Of a stretch of 53,993 bases of DNA, positions 15,101 to 22,287 are shown in pieces. Under the pieces are notes generated by a model. It was not told the DNA's origin, ran no database searches, and saw only the letters and a program-made list of their open reading frames with translations. Origin of the DNA: a virus; the IMG/VR virus record IMGVR_UViG_3300027754_000120, positions 1 to 53,993 of that record; one strand, 5' to 3'. The translations under genes and the position numbers were made by a program. Numbering within the stretch: the stretch's first letter is position 1; every line of letters starts with the position of its first letter.

Positions 15101-17771
15101 GAAGCAGTTAGAAGCACTGTTGCAAATTCAGGCCAAGCAAGGCGCGCCCAAGGGCAAAATCGACAAGGCCATCGACTTCTTGGAGAAGGGCCGCATCGGA
15201 AAGCCGGGCGACGTGTATGACGCCACGGCGGGCATCCCGATTGCCGGGTGGAACCTTGCCATCGACCTAGGCCAGATGGCTTTGCGCGCCGGTAAATCTA
15301 TCGCGGAGGCGGTCGAGGCGGTTATTGCGCACCTGCGCCAGACGCACCAAGGCAAGTTCGACGAGGCCGACGCGCGTGAGCGCCTGACGGGCGTGTTTAC
15401 GGCGCACCAAAACCGGACGCCCGAGCAAATCGAGGCGGACTTTAACAAGGACCAGCGGGGCCAGCCGGCCACGGCGCCGGAGTCGCTGGTCACGCAAGAG
15501 AAGGCGGGCGCGGGCTTAGAGCCGGGCGCGGGCGACAAGGTCAATTCGCTCATCCGCGCGGCGTTTGATAAGTCCAAGACGCTTGGGCGCCGGCTGGCCG
15601 ACTTCGCCACCGAGCAGCGGGTGCTGTCGGGCGAGGCAACAAGCCGCCTGAGCGCAATTCCCCGCGACGCGGGCGCCATCGCCAACTCGGTGCGCCTGAA
15701 AATGCAGAACGCCAACCTGTCGGGCACCGAGCCACAGTTCACGCCCGAAGAGGCGCCGGTCGCCAAGGCGATTAAGGACTTCTTCGCCCATACGCGCGAG
15801 GTCGCCAACGAGGCCGGGCACGGCATCAACGAGCAGCCCAACTACTTCTCGGAGATTGTCAATCAGGACATCGCGATCAAGATGCAGCGGGCCAGCGAGG
15901 CCACGATTGCGGAAACGACCAAGCGGTTTGTGGATTATCAGGCCGAGATCGCGAGGGCGCGCGGCCAAGAGTTTACGGACGCCCAGCGCCTTGAGGCGCG
16001 CGACGACTGGCACGGTTACCTCAACACGCTCGGCTCGGACCACATGAACCTCGAAGGCGACTTTGGCGCCCTGAGCAAGCGCGCCCGTCAATGGCACTTG
16101 CCGCCCGAGTTTCAGGACCCGGACGCCATCCGCTCACTCAACCGCTACGCTACGCGCTATGCGCGCCAGCTTGCGCGCGAGAAGTGGATTGATACCAGCC
16201 CCGAGGCGGTGGCCGCACTGAAAAACAACGACCAGCTTGAGGCGCGCCATTACGTGGCGGGCACGCTGAGCGCCAAGGGCGGGTCGCCTTTGACCGCGGC
16301 GGGTCAGCGCCTTGCCAACTCGGCCGTCATACAAACGTCGTCGGCGATCTGGCAGTCGATTCAGAAGCTCAACAACTACGCGACCGTGACTCACGACTTG
16401 CCGCTGTTGTGGAACGCCACGATGAAGACCATCCAGAACTTCGAGGCGCAGCGGGCGGGCGCCAAGCGGCAGGGCGTCGTTAAGGACAATCACGACTACA
16501 CGCAGGGCGCCGACCTCGATTTGCCGGGGCGCCTTGGACAGAACCTCGATCAGGCGTCGTCGTTCCTGCGCAAGAACACACTGTCGGGCGCGCTCGAAAA
16601 CGCCAACCGCATTCAGGACTACACGGTCGGCCAGCACTTGGCGACCGAGGCGCTCAACGGCAACAACCCTGAGTTCATGCAGAAGTTCGGCGAGGGCACG
16701 CACAAGGGCCTGACGCCCGAGCAGAACCGGGACCGCATGGCCGGGAACTTTGTGGAGTTTGTGCAGGGCAGCTATGGCGCCAAGGGCTTACCGGCGTGGA
16801 TGCTCAAGGGCACACCGCAGGCGACCCTGTTCCGCATACAGCGCTACGGCTGGGAGAACATGCTCCGCACCTATCAATACACCATCGAGCCCGCCAAGAA
16901 GGGCGACTTTGGGCCGCTGCTCACTTACATGCTGGCGGGCGCGGTCACGGCGCCGGTGGTCAACAAGCTACGCGAGGTGCTGGGCGGGCTGCCCGAAAAC
17001 GCAAAGGCCGCCCTCAACGGCAAACAGGTGACGGGCGCCGACATTTGGCGGGGCCGCAAGAGCGGGCTGCCCACGGCGCACGAAATTGACGTGGCCACGG
17101 CGGACCCGTCGACCGGCAAAAGTCAGGCGATCGAATACGCGCTCAACGCGATGAGCCTTGCGGACTTGGCGGGCTCGTATGGGTTTCTCGGTAAGGCGGC
17201 CGGCGCCGCAAGCGGTGCGATGCGCGGCCACAGTTCGGCGGTCGTAGGCGACCCGAGCTTGAGCATCAGCCTCAACCTGCTCAAGACCCTCGGCGCGGCG
17301 GGCGAGGCGATCAGGAATGGCGAGCCGGCCATCCCGACAATTCAGGAGGCCGTGATGCGCGGCATCCTCGACAACATGCAAATGACGCGCGGGCTTGGGT
17401 CCAAGGACGACTTGGCGACCATGAACGACCAGCGCGACAAAGGCGTGTTTAACTACTTGTCGGGGCGCCACGACCCGACAATCAACAAGGCACTCATGGG
17501 TATGCTGGTCGGCAACACGTTCAGCGATCAGGCGCGCGAGATTTCGCCCACAAAAGAAGCGGCCGCCCGTGGTGATCGGACGGCCTTACTTCAACTCACG
17601 CCGCAGCAGCGGTCGGCCCTCGATAATTACAAGGGCGGCTATGAGTCGCCTAAACTGGAGGTTCCGCACCAGCAGTTTCTGCGGATGACCCAAGGGCCAG
17701 AAGCCCTTGACCAGTATCGGGCTCGGCGACAAAACTTCGTGCGTGGTGTTCACGGAGCGCCGACTCAATAA
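12171..17771 (+). CDS. Giant internal virion/ejection protein (1,866 residues)
   Basis: Largest gene in the window. Layout: a Gly/Ala-rich membrane-active stretch near residues 62-110 (AAFGMGAGPIGGVVAGAVPAV), a long Pro/Ala/Glu linker (about 235-560), a charged coiled-coil region (about 870-960), then a helical region from about 1120 to 1620 resembling the large polyvalent protein-associated domains found in huge phage proteins, then a second membrane-like segment (LLTYMLAGAVTAPVV). No lysozyme or transglycosylase active site was found. By position and membrane segments it is probably a gp16-like protein ejected into the host. Its last 122 bases overlap the oppositely transcribed dNMP kinase gene. 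Confidence 0.65.
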   Translation: MPISPQDAADTYKAIGKQPWEVSLSEDPDGSIVVTPRTTEDRGAIETGVRHAAASAPRAIGSSLAMTAAGPLIKGAAAFGMGAGPIGGVVAGAVPAVIAGAAGGAAGDYLADKLGYKELLLGDQYQQARDQAQHPTASKVGDMVSNVAGFRAPGADLVKGLFKGAASPVMKTVLSEAEKEALKAAAVNAGVGGTMSAGQQLYQNGSIDPKEVLQAAAESAPFGNPRDFVGGVKRAFGPAPELKPAATPETAAAEGTPAPLPQNVVDYMGDMREKLRARRGVPTADELRLEQERLDAKAQMAKTAVEREAEIGRTANLSGDSANAHEADQAYAADQARLGYVRPAESAPTQSYRDVAAGEYAPPEVRQTRLLMAPSDIQRGGFGGTGGNPVSRPYVKPPTGRAGDFGLREPVTGRPAKPAPEAAPAPTTAPDEGYVAPVRRNRGPSPQSLRGPLNPGQPESTLLQDQLLKAGSPLIQEGPIAERKAPTPEVEAAEPVVEEKAEVVEPAAEPVPNAPLADEQIVGPTEEPTALYTPGAKITPRKRTIKAALQDAPTPEPAPVTAEAVKLAADPASGKKAAFIPAGSPEPPLPENVVTFQRKRGAKGKVVVNPTKVTQPEVTELQNAEQVPGKLLGLSQDTKPAEASDNFVVTDSGGQPAVMTEVVKPGADAIEQAKAAQQAAAPGSTQRVVPGEQVLAGREAGLAGKSASREKLIQALQDLTPAQAKESVASMDGPYNPHVLRLTKQFDLRESDGKVRSVADEIAYQTQKSNLESTKPAPATKPLTAERAQEYRDAFSGFKQAGSGMDRLYQILKMALKEGYVTTKDVADVQRMEQSRKFTTAEIARSIPIQGESAPKPELLADAGPATDHVAPLQDATKEYGAMKKDIERAQKKRDKAQEAVDNDDGESESRTEKREEKLQDATDELQQVTSELESHVEEVLNSDWMAQVRKSKQFEDLVRTIDDHDGSSQEDGHDSVKQLEALLQIQAKQGAPKGKIDKAIDFLEKGRIGKPGDVYDATAGIPIAGWNLAIDLGQMALRAGKSIAEAVEAVIAHLRQTHQGKFDEADARERLTGVFTAHQNRTPEQIEADFNKDQRGQPATAPESLVTQEKAGAGLEPGAGDKVNSLIRAAFDKSKTLGRRLADFATEQRVLSGEATSRLSAIPRDAGAIANSVRLKMQNANLSGTEPQFTPEEAPVAKAIKDFFAHTREVANEAGHGINEQPNYFSEIVNQDIAIKMQRASEATIAETTKRFVDYQAEIARARGQEFTDAQRLEARDDWHGYLNTLGSDHMNLEGDFGALSKRARQWHLPPEFQDPDAIRSLNRYATRYARQLAREKWIDTSPEAVAALKNNDQLEARHYVAGTLSAKGGSPLTAAGQRLANSAVIQTSSAIWQSIQKLNNYATVTHDLPLLWNATMKTIQNFEAQRAGAKRQGVVKDNHDYTQGADLDLPGRLGQNLDQASSFLRKNTLSGALENANRIQDYTVGQHLATEALNGNNPEFMQKFGEGTHKGLTPEQNRDRMAGNFVEFVQGSYGAKGLPAWMLKGTPQATLFRIQRYGWENMLRTYQYTIEPAKKGDFGPLLTYMLAGAVTAPVVNKLREVLGGLPENAKAALNGKQVTGADIWRGRKSGLPTAHEIDVATADPSTGKSQAIEYALNAMSLADLAGSYGFLGKAAGAASGAMRGHSSAVVGDPSLSISLNLLKTLGAAGEAIRNGEPAIPTIQEAVMRGILDNMQMTRGLGSKDDLATMNDQRDKGVFNYLSGRHDPTINKALMGMLVGNTFSDQAREISPTKEAAARGDRTALLQLTPQQRSALDNYKGGYESPKLEVPHQQFLRMTQGPEALDQYRARRQNFVRGVHGAPTQ

Positions 17772-18258
17772 AGGCGTCGACCTGCACATACAGATTGGTT
17801 AGGCCGCTTGAGTTGTTGAGGATCATGTCCCAACCAATCAGGCGGCCTTCTTGTTCGCTGATGTGCAGGTCGGTCGGCAGGCCGGGGCGGTCGACGCGCC
17901 AAAGCTGGCCGCCCAGTTTGCGGATTGCGTCTTCCTCATTTAGAAAGCGGCAGTCCGTGATGACGGCGCGCTCGGCGCTCATGATTTTGGGCAGGGCCGC
18001 CTTGACAAATATGTTCGGGTCGATCTCGCGCAGGATTGTGAGGCGCTGCATGAAGTGGCCGCCCGTCATGTCGAACACGCAGGCGCGCTCCTTGAAGCCG
18101 AGGTCGTAGGCGTCCTCACCCGTGAGCAAACTCGCTATGTCGCGAATGGCGTCGGCGAATGCGATGCGCGTAAAGCCGTGGTGGTGCACAAGATACTCGC
18201 CCACGGTGTCTTTACCGGAGCGCGCCCGGTAGCCGAGGCCGATGATTAGTTGGGGCAT
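17650..18258 (-). CDS. Deoxynucleoside monophosphate kinase
   Basis: 202 residues. The P-loop LGYRARSGKDTVGEYL (residues 8-23) has the SGKDT form of T4 gp1-like dNMP kinases; RIAFADAIRD follows, and VITDCRFLNEEDAI is the usual second motif. It phosphorylates dNMPs to dNDPs for phage DNA synthesis. The last 40 or so residues lie antisense to the end of the 12171-17771 gene and read like an unconserved tail. It is the last gene of the leftward arm, 3 bases after the ATPase gene. Confidence 0.85.
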   Translation of the reverse strand: MPQLIIGLGYRARSGKDTVGEYLVHHHGFTRIAFADAIRDIASLLTGEDAYDLGFKERACVFDMTGGHFMQRLTILREIDPNIFVKAALPKIMSAERAVITDCRFLNEEDAIRKLGGQLWRVDRPGLPTDLHISEQEGRLIGWDMILNNSSGLTNLYVQVDAFIESALREHHARSFVAEPDTGQGLLALGSSAETAGAEPPV

Positions 18259-18261
18259 AAT

Positions 18262-19608
18262 TTATTTCTTAATTCCGCGATAGGTTTGGTTTGTATGGTC
18301 TTTAACGATCAGGCCCTGCGCCTGTAAAAGATTGATGATCTCGTTGAGTTCGTCCATGTTGGCGTCGTCCATGAACTGAATCATGAGCTCTTGGAGGCCG
18401 ACGCCGGGGTGCTTGGTGATGTAGGTGCACATGGTCTTGGCGACTGGGCTAAGCGGGTTGCGGCCGCCGCCCTGCAGCGCGACGTGCATGTTTTCCTCGG
18501 TGCGCTTGAGTAGGTCGATGGCCCGCTTGATTGTCTCGACGGGCACAAGCTCGTTGAAGCCGGGGTCCGAATAGTGCATGGCCATGATGACCTTGTGCGT
18601 GTGGTCAATTTTGCGCACATAATACTCGTCGAGCTTGTGGTGCTTGTTGACGCGGACCCGGTCGACGTCGCGCCACCACTCGCGCAGATAGGCTTCGGCC
18701 TCGGGCGAGTAGCGCACCACGCCGTAGACGTTCGACAACACGCGTAGCCAGTTAAGAATCTCGTCGCGCGCGGCCTGCTGGGCGGGGTCGGGCTCGGGGA
18801 TTTTGATGTCGCGGTCCTTGGTGCATTCCGCATAGACAATCATGAGGCGCGCCGAGAAGCCGGTGCCGATGATCTCGTTGCGCTGGATTTTCATGAGCTC
18901 GGTCGGCGTGGTGCCGGCGATCAGGTTCATGCACTGGTTGCGAATCGGGTCGACGCCCTTGTTTTTGGTGCGGCGCAGGTAGTCCTTGCAGTTCCACGCG
19001 CTTAGCAAAAAGGTCACTGTGTCCTCGGAGTGTTTCTTGAAGATCGACGTGAACTCGTCGAGCAAGAAAATCAGGCTGGCGTGCGGGTAGCTCTCGCCCT
19101 CTTTGCCGCCGGGGATTTTGAATACGTGCGTGGCCGCCACCATTTCCTGCGTGAGCGACTCGAAGGTCGTCGAGTCGGCGGCGAACGGGAAAACCTTCTC
19201 GACCATGCTGTCGTCGGACTTGCCCATCGCCTTCATGACCGCCTTTTCGTGGGCGCTATACCGGCTGGGCCGCTCGTGGTGGCGCAAGAAGGCGGCGATC
19301 TGGTCAAGCTGGAGGCCCTTGCCACAGCCCGGCGGCCCCACAAACAGCACGAACTGGTTGGCAAATTGCGGGTAGCTGTTGTTGTCATACCAGACTCGGC
19401 GCTGGAGCGCCGACGAAATCATGGTCAGCCACGACCACTCAATGAAGATGTCGGGCGAGAAGCTGTCGCGGTTCCAGAGTTTCCAGCGGGAAAAGTTAGT
19501 CATGGGTGGTTTCGGTTTGGACAATTTATTGATATCATAAATCATTTTTTGCTTGGGCTGGCGTTGTGCTTTTATTACTGCGATTTGCGTCTTGTGCTTT
19601 GTTATCAT
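18262..19608 (-). CDS. AAA+ ATPase, DUF3987-like replication helicase candidate
   Basis: 448 residues from the ATG at 19608, which has the AACACTACC leader seen at other starts here; ATGs at 19545 and 19503 are alternatives. Walker A GPPGCGKG is at residues 91-98, Walker B SLIFLLDEF is near 180, and a sensor-like LIAGTTPTEL lies further on. FSARLMIVYAE and the C-terminal winged-helix-like end (HPGVGLQELMIQFMDDANMDE) resemble DUF3987-type helicase/ATPases used in phage replication. It lies among polymerase, ligase and dNMP kinase genes, so a replicative helicase role is likely. Confidence 0.7.
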   Translation of the reverse strand: MITKHKTQIAVIKAQRQPKQKMIYDINKLSKPKPPMTNFSRWKLWNRDSFSPDIFIEWSWLTMISSALQRRVWYDNNSYPQFANQFVLFVGPPGCGKGLQLDQIAAFLRHHERPSRYSAHEKAVMKAMGKSDDSMVEKVFPFAADSTTFESLTQEMVAATHVFKIPGGKEGESYPHASLIFLLDEFTSIFKKHSEDTVTFLLSAWNCKDYLRRTKNKGVDPIRNQCMNLIAGTTPTELMKIQRNEIIGTGFSARLMIVYAECTKDRDIKIPEPDPAQQAARDEILNWLRVLSNVYGVVRYSPEAEAYLREWWRDVDRVRVNKHHKLDEYYVRKIDHTHKVIMAMHYSDPGFNELVPVETIKRAIDLLKRTEENMHVALQGGGRNPLSPVAKTMCTYITKHPGVGLQELMIQFMDDANMDELNEIINLLQAQGLIVKDHTNQTYRGIKK

Positions 19609-19619
19609 GGTAGTGTTAG

Positions 19620-19802
19620 TTAATCATACTGAATATGTCCGACCTGTAAATCAGTGGGCGCCAAGTCGTCGTCGACGCGCCGGAGGCCCTTGTGCCAGCG
19701 CGGTAAAATCTCGTCGGCGTTGGGCCCGACGATGAGAGCGTTGGGCGCCTGGCCATGGGCCGCCCAGTAAGCGGCGATCAGGTGCTGGATACGTTGCTCC
19801 AT
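19620..19802 (-). CDS. Small hypothetical protein
   Basis: 60 residues, no family recognised; a helix-rich start (EQRIQHLIAAYWAAHG) and a charged end. It overlaps the neighbouring small gene by 25 bases and lies just before the ATPase gene. It is plausible because it fills the gap in the same operon and direction. Confidence 0.45.
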   Translation of the reverse strand: MEQRIQHLIAAYWAAHGQAPNALIVGPNADEILPRWHKGLRRVDDDLAPTDLQVGHIQYD

Positions 19803-19972
19803 TTGAATGTGGGGTCTTGGACGTTGGCGGCCAGCCAGCCCGCGAGTTGCGACTCAAGTAGGACGGGCCAGCCGCGAAACACGTGGGCGCCGTTGGCCGC
19901 CAGCAGCAGGATGTTCATCGAGCCGCCGAGCTTGCGCGCCGAGATAACGCGGACGAAGGGTTTAGTTGTCAT
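19778..19972 (-). CDS. Small hypothetical protein
   Basis: 64 residues from the ATG at 19972. The upstream extension of the frame would run into the next gene, so this start is preferred. Hydrophobic middle (MNILLLAANGAHVF). The start overlaps the stop of the zinc-ribbon-like gene by 11 bases, consistent with coupled translation. Function unknown. Confidence 0.45.
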   Translation of the reverse strand: MTTKPFVRVISARKLGGSMNILLLAANGAHVFRGWPVLLESQLAGWLAANVQDPTFKWSNVSST

Positions 19973-20210
19973 CGGCCCAGTTCCTTGCGTCCTCGGCCGC
20001 GTCGTCATAGTCGGGTTCGGGTAGTTCTGATTCGACCGCGCCCATGTCAATAAACCGGTCGCAGTTTGAGCAATAGCGCGGGTCGATGCTGGCGTCCTCG
20101 GGCGGGTAGCACTTTTCGGGCGGGCCGTCGAGCTTGCCGGGCATGGCGCCCGTATATTCGACGACGGTCTCAGCTTCGCATTCAGGGCAGATGTATGTAA
20201 CGGTGGTCAT
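19962..20210 (-). CDS. Small zinc-ribbon-like protein
   Basis: 82 residues. Two Cys pairs (CPEC at 9-12 and CSNC near 48) could bind one zinc, and the C-terminus is very acidic (ELPEPDYDDAAEDARNWADD). The start overlaps the polymerase C-half stop by ATGA (20207-20210), so it is co-translated with the replication genes. Role unknown. Confidence 0.55.
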   Translation of the reverse strand: MTTVTYICPECEAETVVEYTGAMPGKLDGPPEKCYPPEDASIDPRYCSNCDRFIDMGAVESELPEPDYDDAAEDARNWADDN

Positions 20211-21184
20211 AGCTTATATTCTCTCAGGCCGCCGGGGTTTTCCCCGGTCTTCTTGTTAAATTTTCCCATGTTCTGGCCGACCTGAACCTCAGAGGCCATC
20301 GTGAACTCGGCGCCGTCGCGCCCGACGAGCGGCATGTTGATGAAGCTGGTCATGGCGGCGGCCGCCTGAGGCACTTCGTCGTCGGGCACCAGCGCCGCGT
20401 AGCTATCGTGCTTGTTGTTGAAGGGCCGCCACGTCAGGCCTTCGCGCCGGATATAGTCAGTGAGCAATTTGTATGCCGCGTGGGTTATGCAGCCGACGGT
20501 CGACTGGGGCACCCACGAAATGGCCTCGCGGATATAGGCGTCCGTGATGATCTGGTGGAACGGGCGCGGGAACCCGAGCAGGTTGCGTAGCTGGCGCGCA
20601 GTCTTGACCTGCTCTTCGATCTCGTCCTGCCACTCGACGATCTCGGGGAAGATAATCTTATAGGTGTTCAGGAAGTGGGCGGCCTGCTCCATCGACAGGT
20701 TCAGGGTGCCGTTTGACTCCTTGAGCGCCTGCTCGCGAAAGGTGTTTTCGCGCATCCGGTAATTGCTGGCGTGGCCCGTCTTCTTGCCGAGGTCATACTC
20801 AAAGGGCGACGACGAGATTGTCTTAGACAGGGCGGCCCACTCGGGATAGGTCTTAAGGACGCCGGGCTTGGTCAGCCAATAACGCGTCGGCGAGTTGGCG
20901 CCCCGGAACTTGTCGAGGAAAATGTGCAGGGCGACATAGATATGCGGCTTGACGCCCTCGGTGAACAGCTCGCGGTAGTTGCCGGGCCGGCAAAGGTAGG
21001 CGACAATCAGGGCCTCGGCGCCTGCTTGGTCGACCGACACAATCTTCCAGCCGGCCGGCGCCTCGAAGATGTCGAGCAGCGATTTGTCGCTGTTCTGGGC
21101 GTTGATGCCGTAACCAAATAACTGCGAGGCACTAAGCCGGAAAGACTTAGTGCCCGCAATTTTCAATTGTGTCAGTGCTTTCAA
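20207..21184 (-). CDS. Family A DNA polymerase, C-terminal half (palm and fingers)
   Basis: 325 residues. Motif A VSVDQAGAEAL (D52), motif B KKTGHASNYRM (134-144) and motif C NKHDSY (H259, D260) define the family A catalytic core. Just before motif A lies KSFRLSASQLFGYGINAQN, the usual GRxSS/NxQN region. There is no exonuclease or thumb; these are encoded by the separate gene at 22288-23682. Start is TTG at 21184, overlapping the GroES-like stop (TTGA), with an in-frame stop 2 codons upstream, so this is a genuine separate gene. In motif B the usual YG is YR, a deviation worth noting. Confidence 0.85.
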   Translation of the reverse strand: MKALTQLKIAGTKSFRLSASQLFGYGINAQNSDKSLLDIFEAPAGWKIVSVDQAGAEALIVAYLCRPGNYRELFTEGVKPHIYVALHIFLDKFRGANSPTRYWLTKPGVLKTYPEWAALSKTISSSPFEYDLGKKTGHASNYRMRENTFREQALKESNGTLNLSMEQAAHFLNTYKIIFPEIVEWQDEIEEQVKTARQLRNLLGFPRPFHQIITDAYIREAISWVPQSTVGCITHAAYKLLTDYIRREGLTWRPFNNKHDSYAALVPDDEVPQAAAAMTSFINMPLVGRDGAEFTMASEVQVGQNMGKFNKKTGENPGGLREYKL

Positions 21185-21486
21185 TGGTCAACAATGGTGA
21201 GCTCGGGCGCCAAGTCAAACCACGCGATGAGGCTGTTCGTGTGGACCAACATCAGGTCGCGCTTGCCGACGAGGTTAGGGATGCCCTTGCCCTCGGTCAC
21301 AAGTATGCGGGTGCCGGGCGCCAGCACGTCGGCGCACTGGCGGTTGTCCTCCAAGCACACAATGTATGCGAAGTCGGGGTTGTCGCGCGCCGACTCGGGC
21401 AGCACGATGGTGCTTTCGGTTTTGCGGTTGAGCTTCTCGGCGAGGATGTAGCCGGGCGCCGGGTGGATTTTGGTATCGTTTTTCAT
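21181..21486 (-). CDS. GroES-like co-chaperonin
   Basis: 101 residues from the ATG at 21486 (overlaps the ligase stop as ATGA). It fits Cpn10: IHPAPGYILAEKLNRKT at the start, a mobile-loop region TESTIVLPES, LAPGTRILVTEGKGI, and the end LMLVHTNSLIAWF. GroES-type phage proteins (T4 gp31 type) cap the host GroEL for capsid folding. Here the gene lies between the two halves of the DNA polymerase, not beside the capsid gene. Whether it serves capsid or polymerase folding cannot be told. Confidence 0.7.
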   Translation of the reverse strand: MKNDTKIHPAPGYILAEKLNRKTESTIVLPESARDNPDFAYIVCLEDNRQCADVLAPGTRILVTEGKGIPNLVGKRDLMLVHTNSLIAWFDLAPELTIVDH

Positions 21487-22286
21487 ATCAGTTCTGTGCA
21501 CCTTACCATGTAAGGGATTTGTTTGTCTGTCAGCCCGAGGTATCTAATCTTGGCGCGCGTGGGCTTCGGGTCGCGCACCCAAATCTGGAGTCGTTCGTCG
21601 TCGTCAAACTCGAAGCTGCCGACGTGGAACTCTAGGCCCTCAGGCGACCTGCAAATTATGCCGCCGATCGAGTTGTCATATTTGCCTTGGCCGCGCACCA
21701 GCGCGACCACGTCATACTCGCCATCCTTCCAGCCCTTGCGCCGGAGAATCATGGACGAGCGGCCGGGCACATACTCGCCGGGGTGCTTGTAGCAGGCACC
21801 CTCGTAGCCGTCGGCGAGCCACGCAAGATAGGCCGTGCGCGCCTCCTTGTCGCACTTGACTTCGAGGTGCGGCACGAAGGTAATGCCGGCCAGCCCTTGG
21901 AGTTGGCGCTGGCGCTCAAGGCAGTCGGCCTTAATCTGCGGACTGTCAAAGACGTGTAACGCAATGGCCGCGTGGTCGGCGTGTGGCTTGACACGGTTGA
22001 CGCCGGCGCGCGAGTTGATTTGCTGGAGGCTCATGCCGTGCGCATAGAGTTCGCCGTCGAGCCAGAGCGGTGTAGAGGCCAAGGCCGCCTCGATGTGCGG
22101 CAGGACGCCCGACTCGTAGGGCACGCCGTCCTTGGAGAACAGGCCGACGCCCGGCACCCACATGGCGCGCACGCCGTTGAGTTTGGGCATGGCCCAGCGC
22201 GGCCAGTCGGGCGAGTTCTTGGGGTCGAGGTCTTGCGGGCGCGCGAACATGTCGGCGATCGCGGCGGAGCGGGGTAGTGATGCCAT
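21483..22286 (-). CDS. ATP-dependent DNA ligase
   Basis: 267 residues from the ATG at 22286 (a longer frame to 22325 would overlap the polymerase N-half; the ATG one base after that gene's stop is preferred). The nucleotidyl-transfer motif is KLNGVRA (KxNG variant of KxDG), then LDGELYAHG (motif III), YEGACYK (motif IV) and LRRKGWKDGEYDVV (motif V). It seals nicks in replicating DNA. It lies directly downstream of the polymerase exonuclease half. Confidence 0.85.
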   Translation of the reverse strand: MASLPRSAAIADMFARPQDLDPKNSPDWPRWAMPKLNGVRAMWVPGVGLFSKDGVPYESGVLPHIEAALASTPLWLDGELYAHGMSLQQINSRAGVNRVKPHADHAAIALHVFDSPQIKADCLERQRQLQGLAGITFVPHLEVKCDKEARTAYLAWLADGYEGACYKHPGEYVPGRSSMILRRKGWKDGEYDVVALVRGQGKYDNSIGGIICRSPEGLEFHVGSFEFDDDERLQIWVRDPKPTRAKIRYLGLTDKQIPYMVRCTELI

Positions 22287-22287
22287 G

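Noticed and set aside
12171-17771. Transglycosylase in the giant virion protein
   Set aside because: No lytic transglycosylase catalytic motif could be found by eye.
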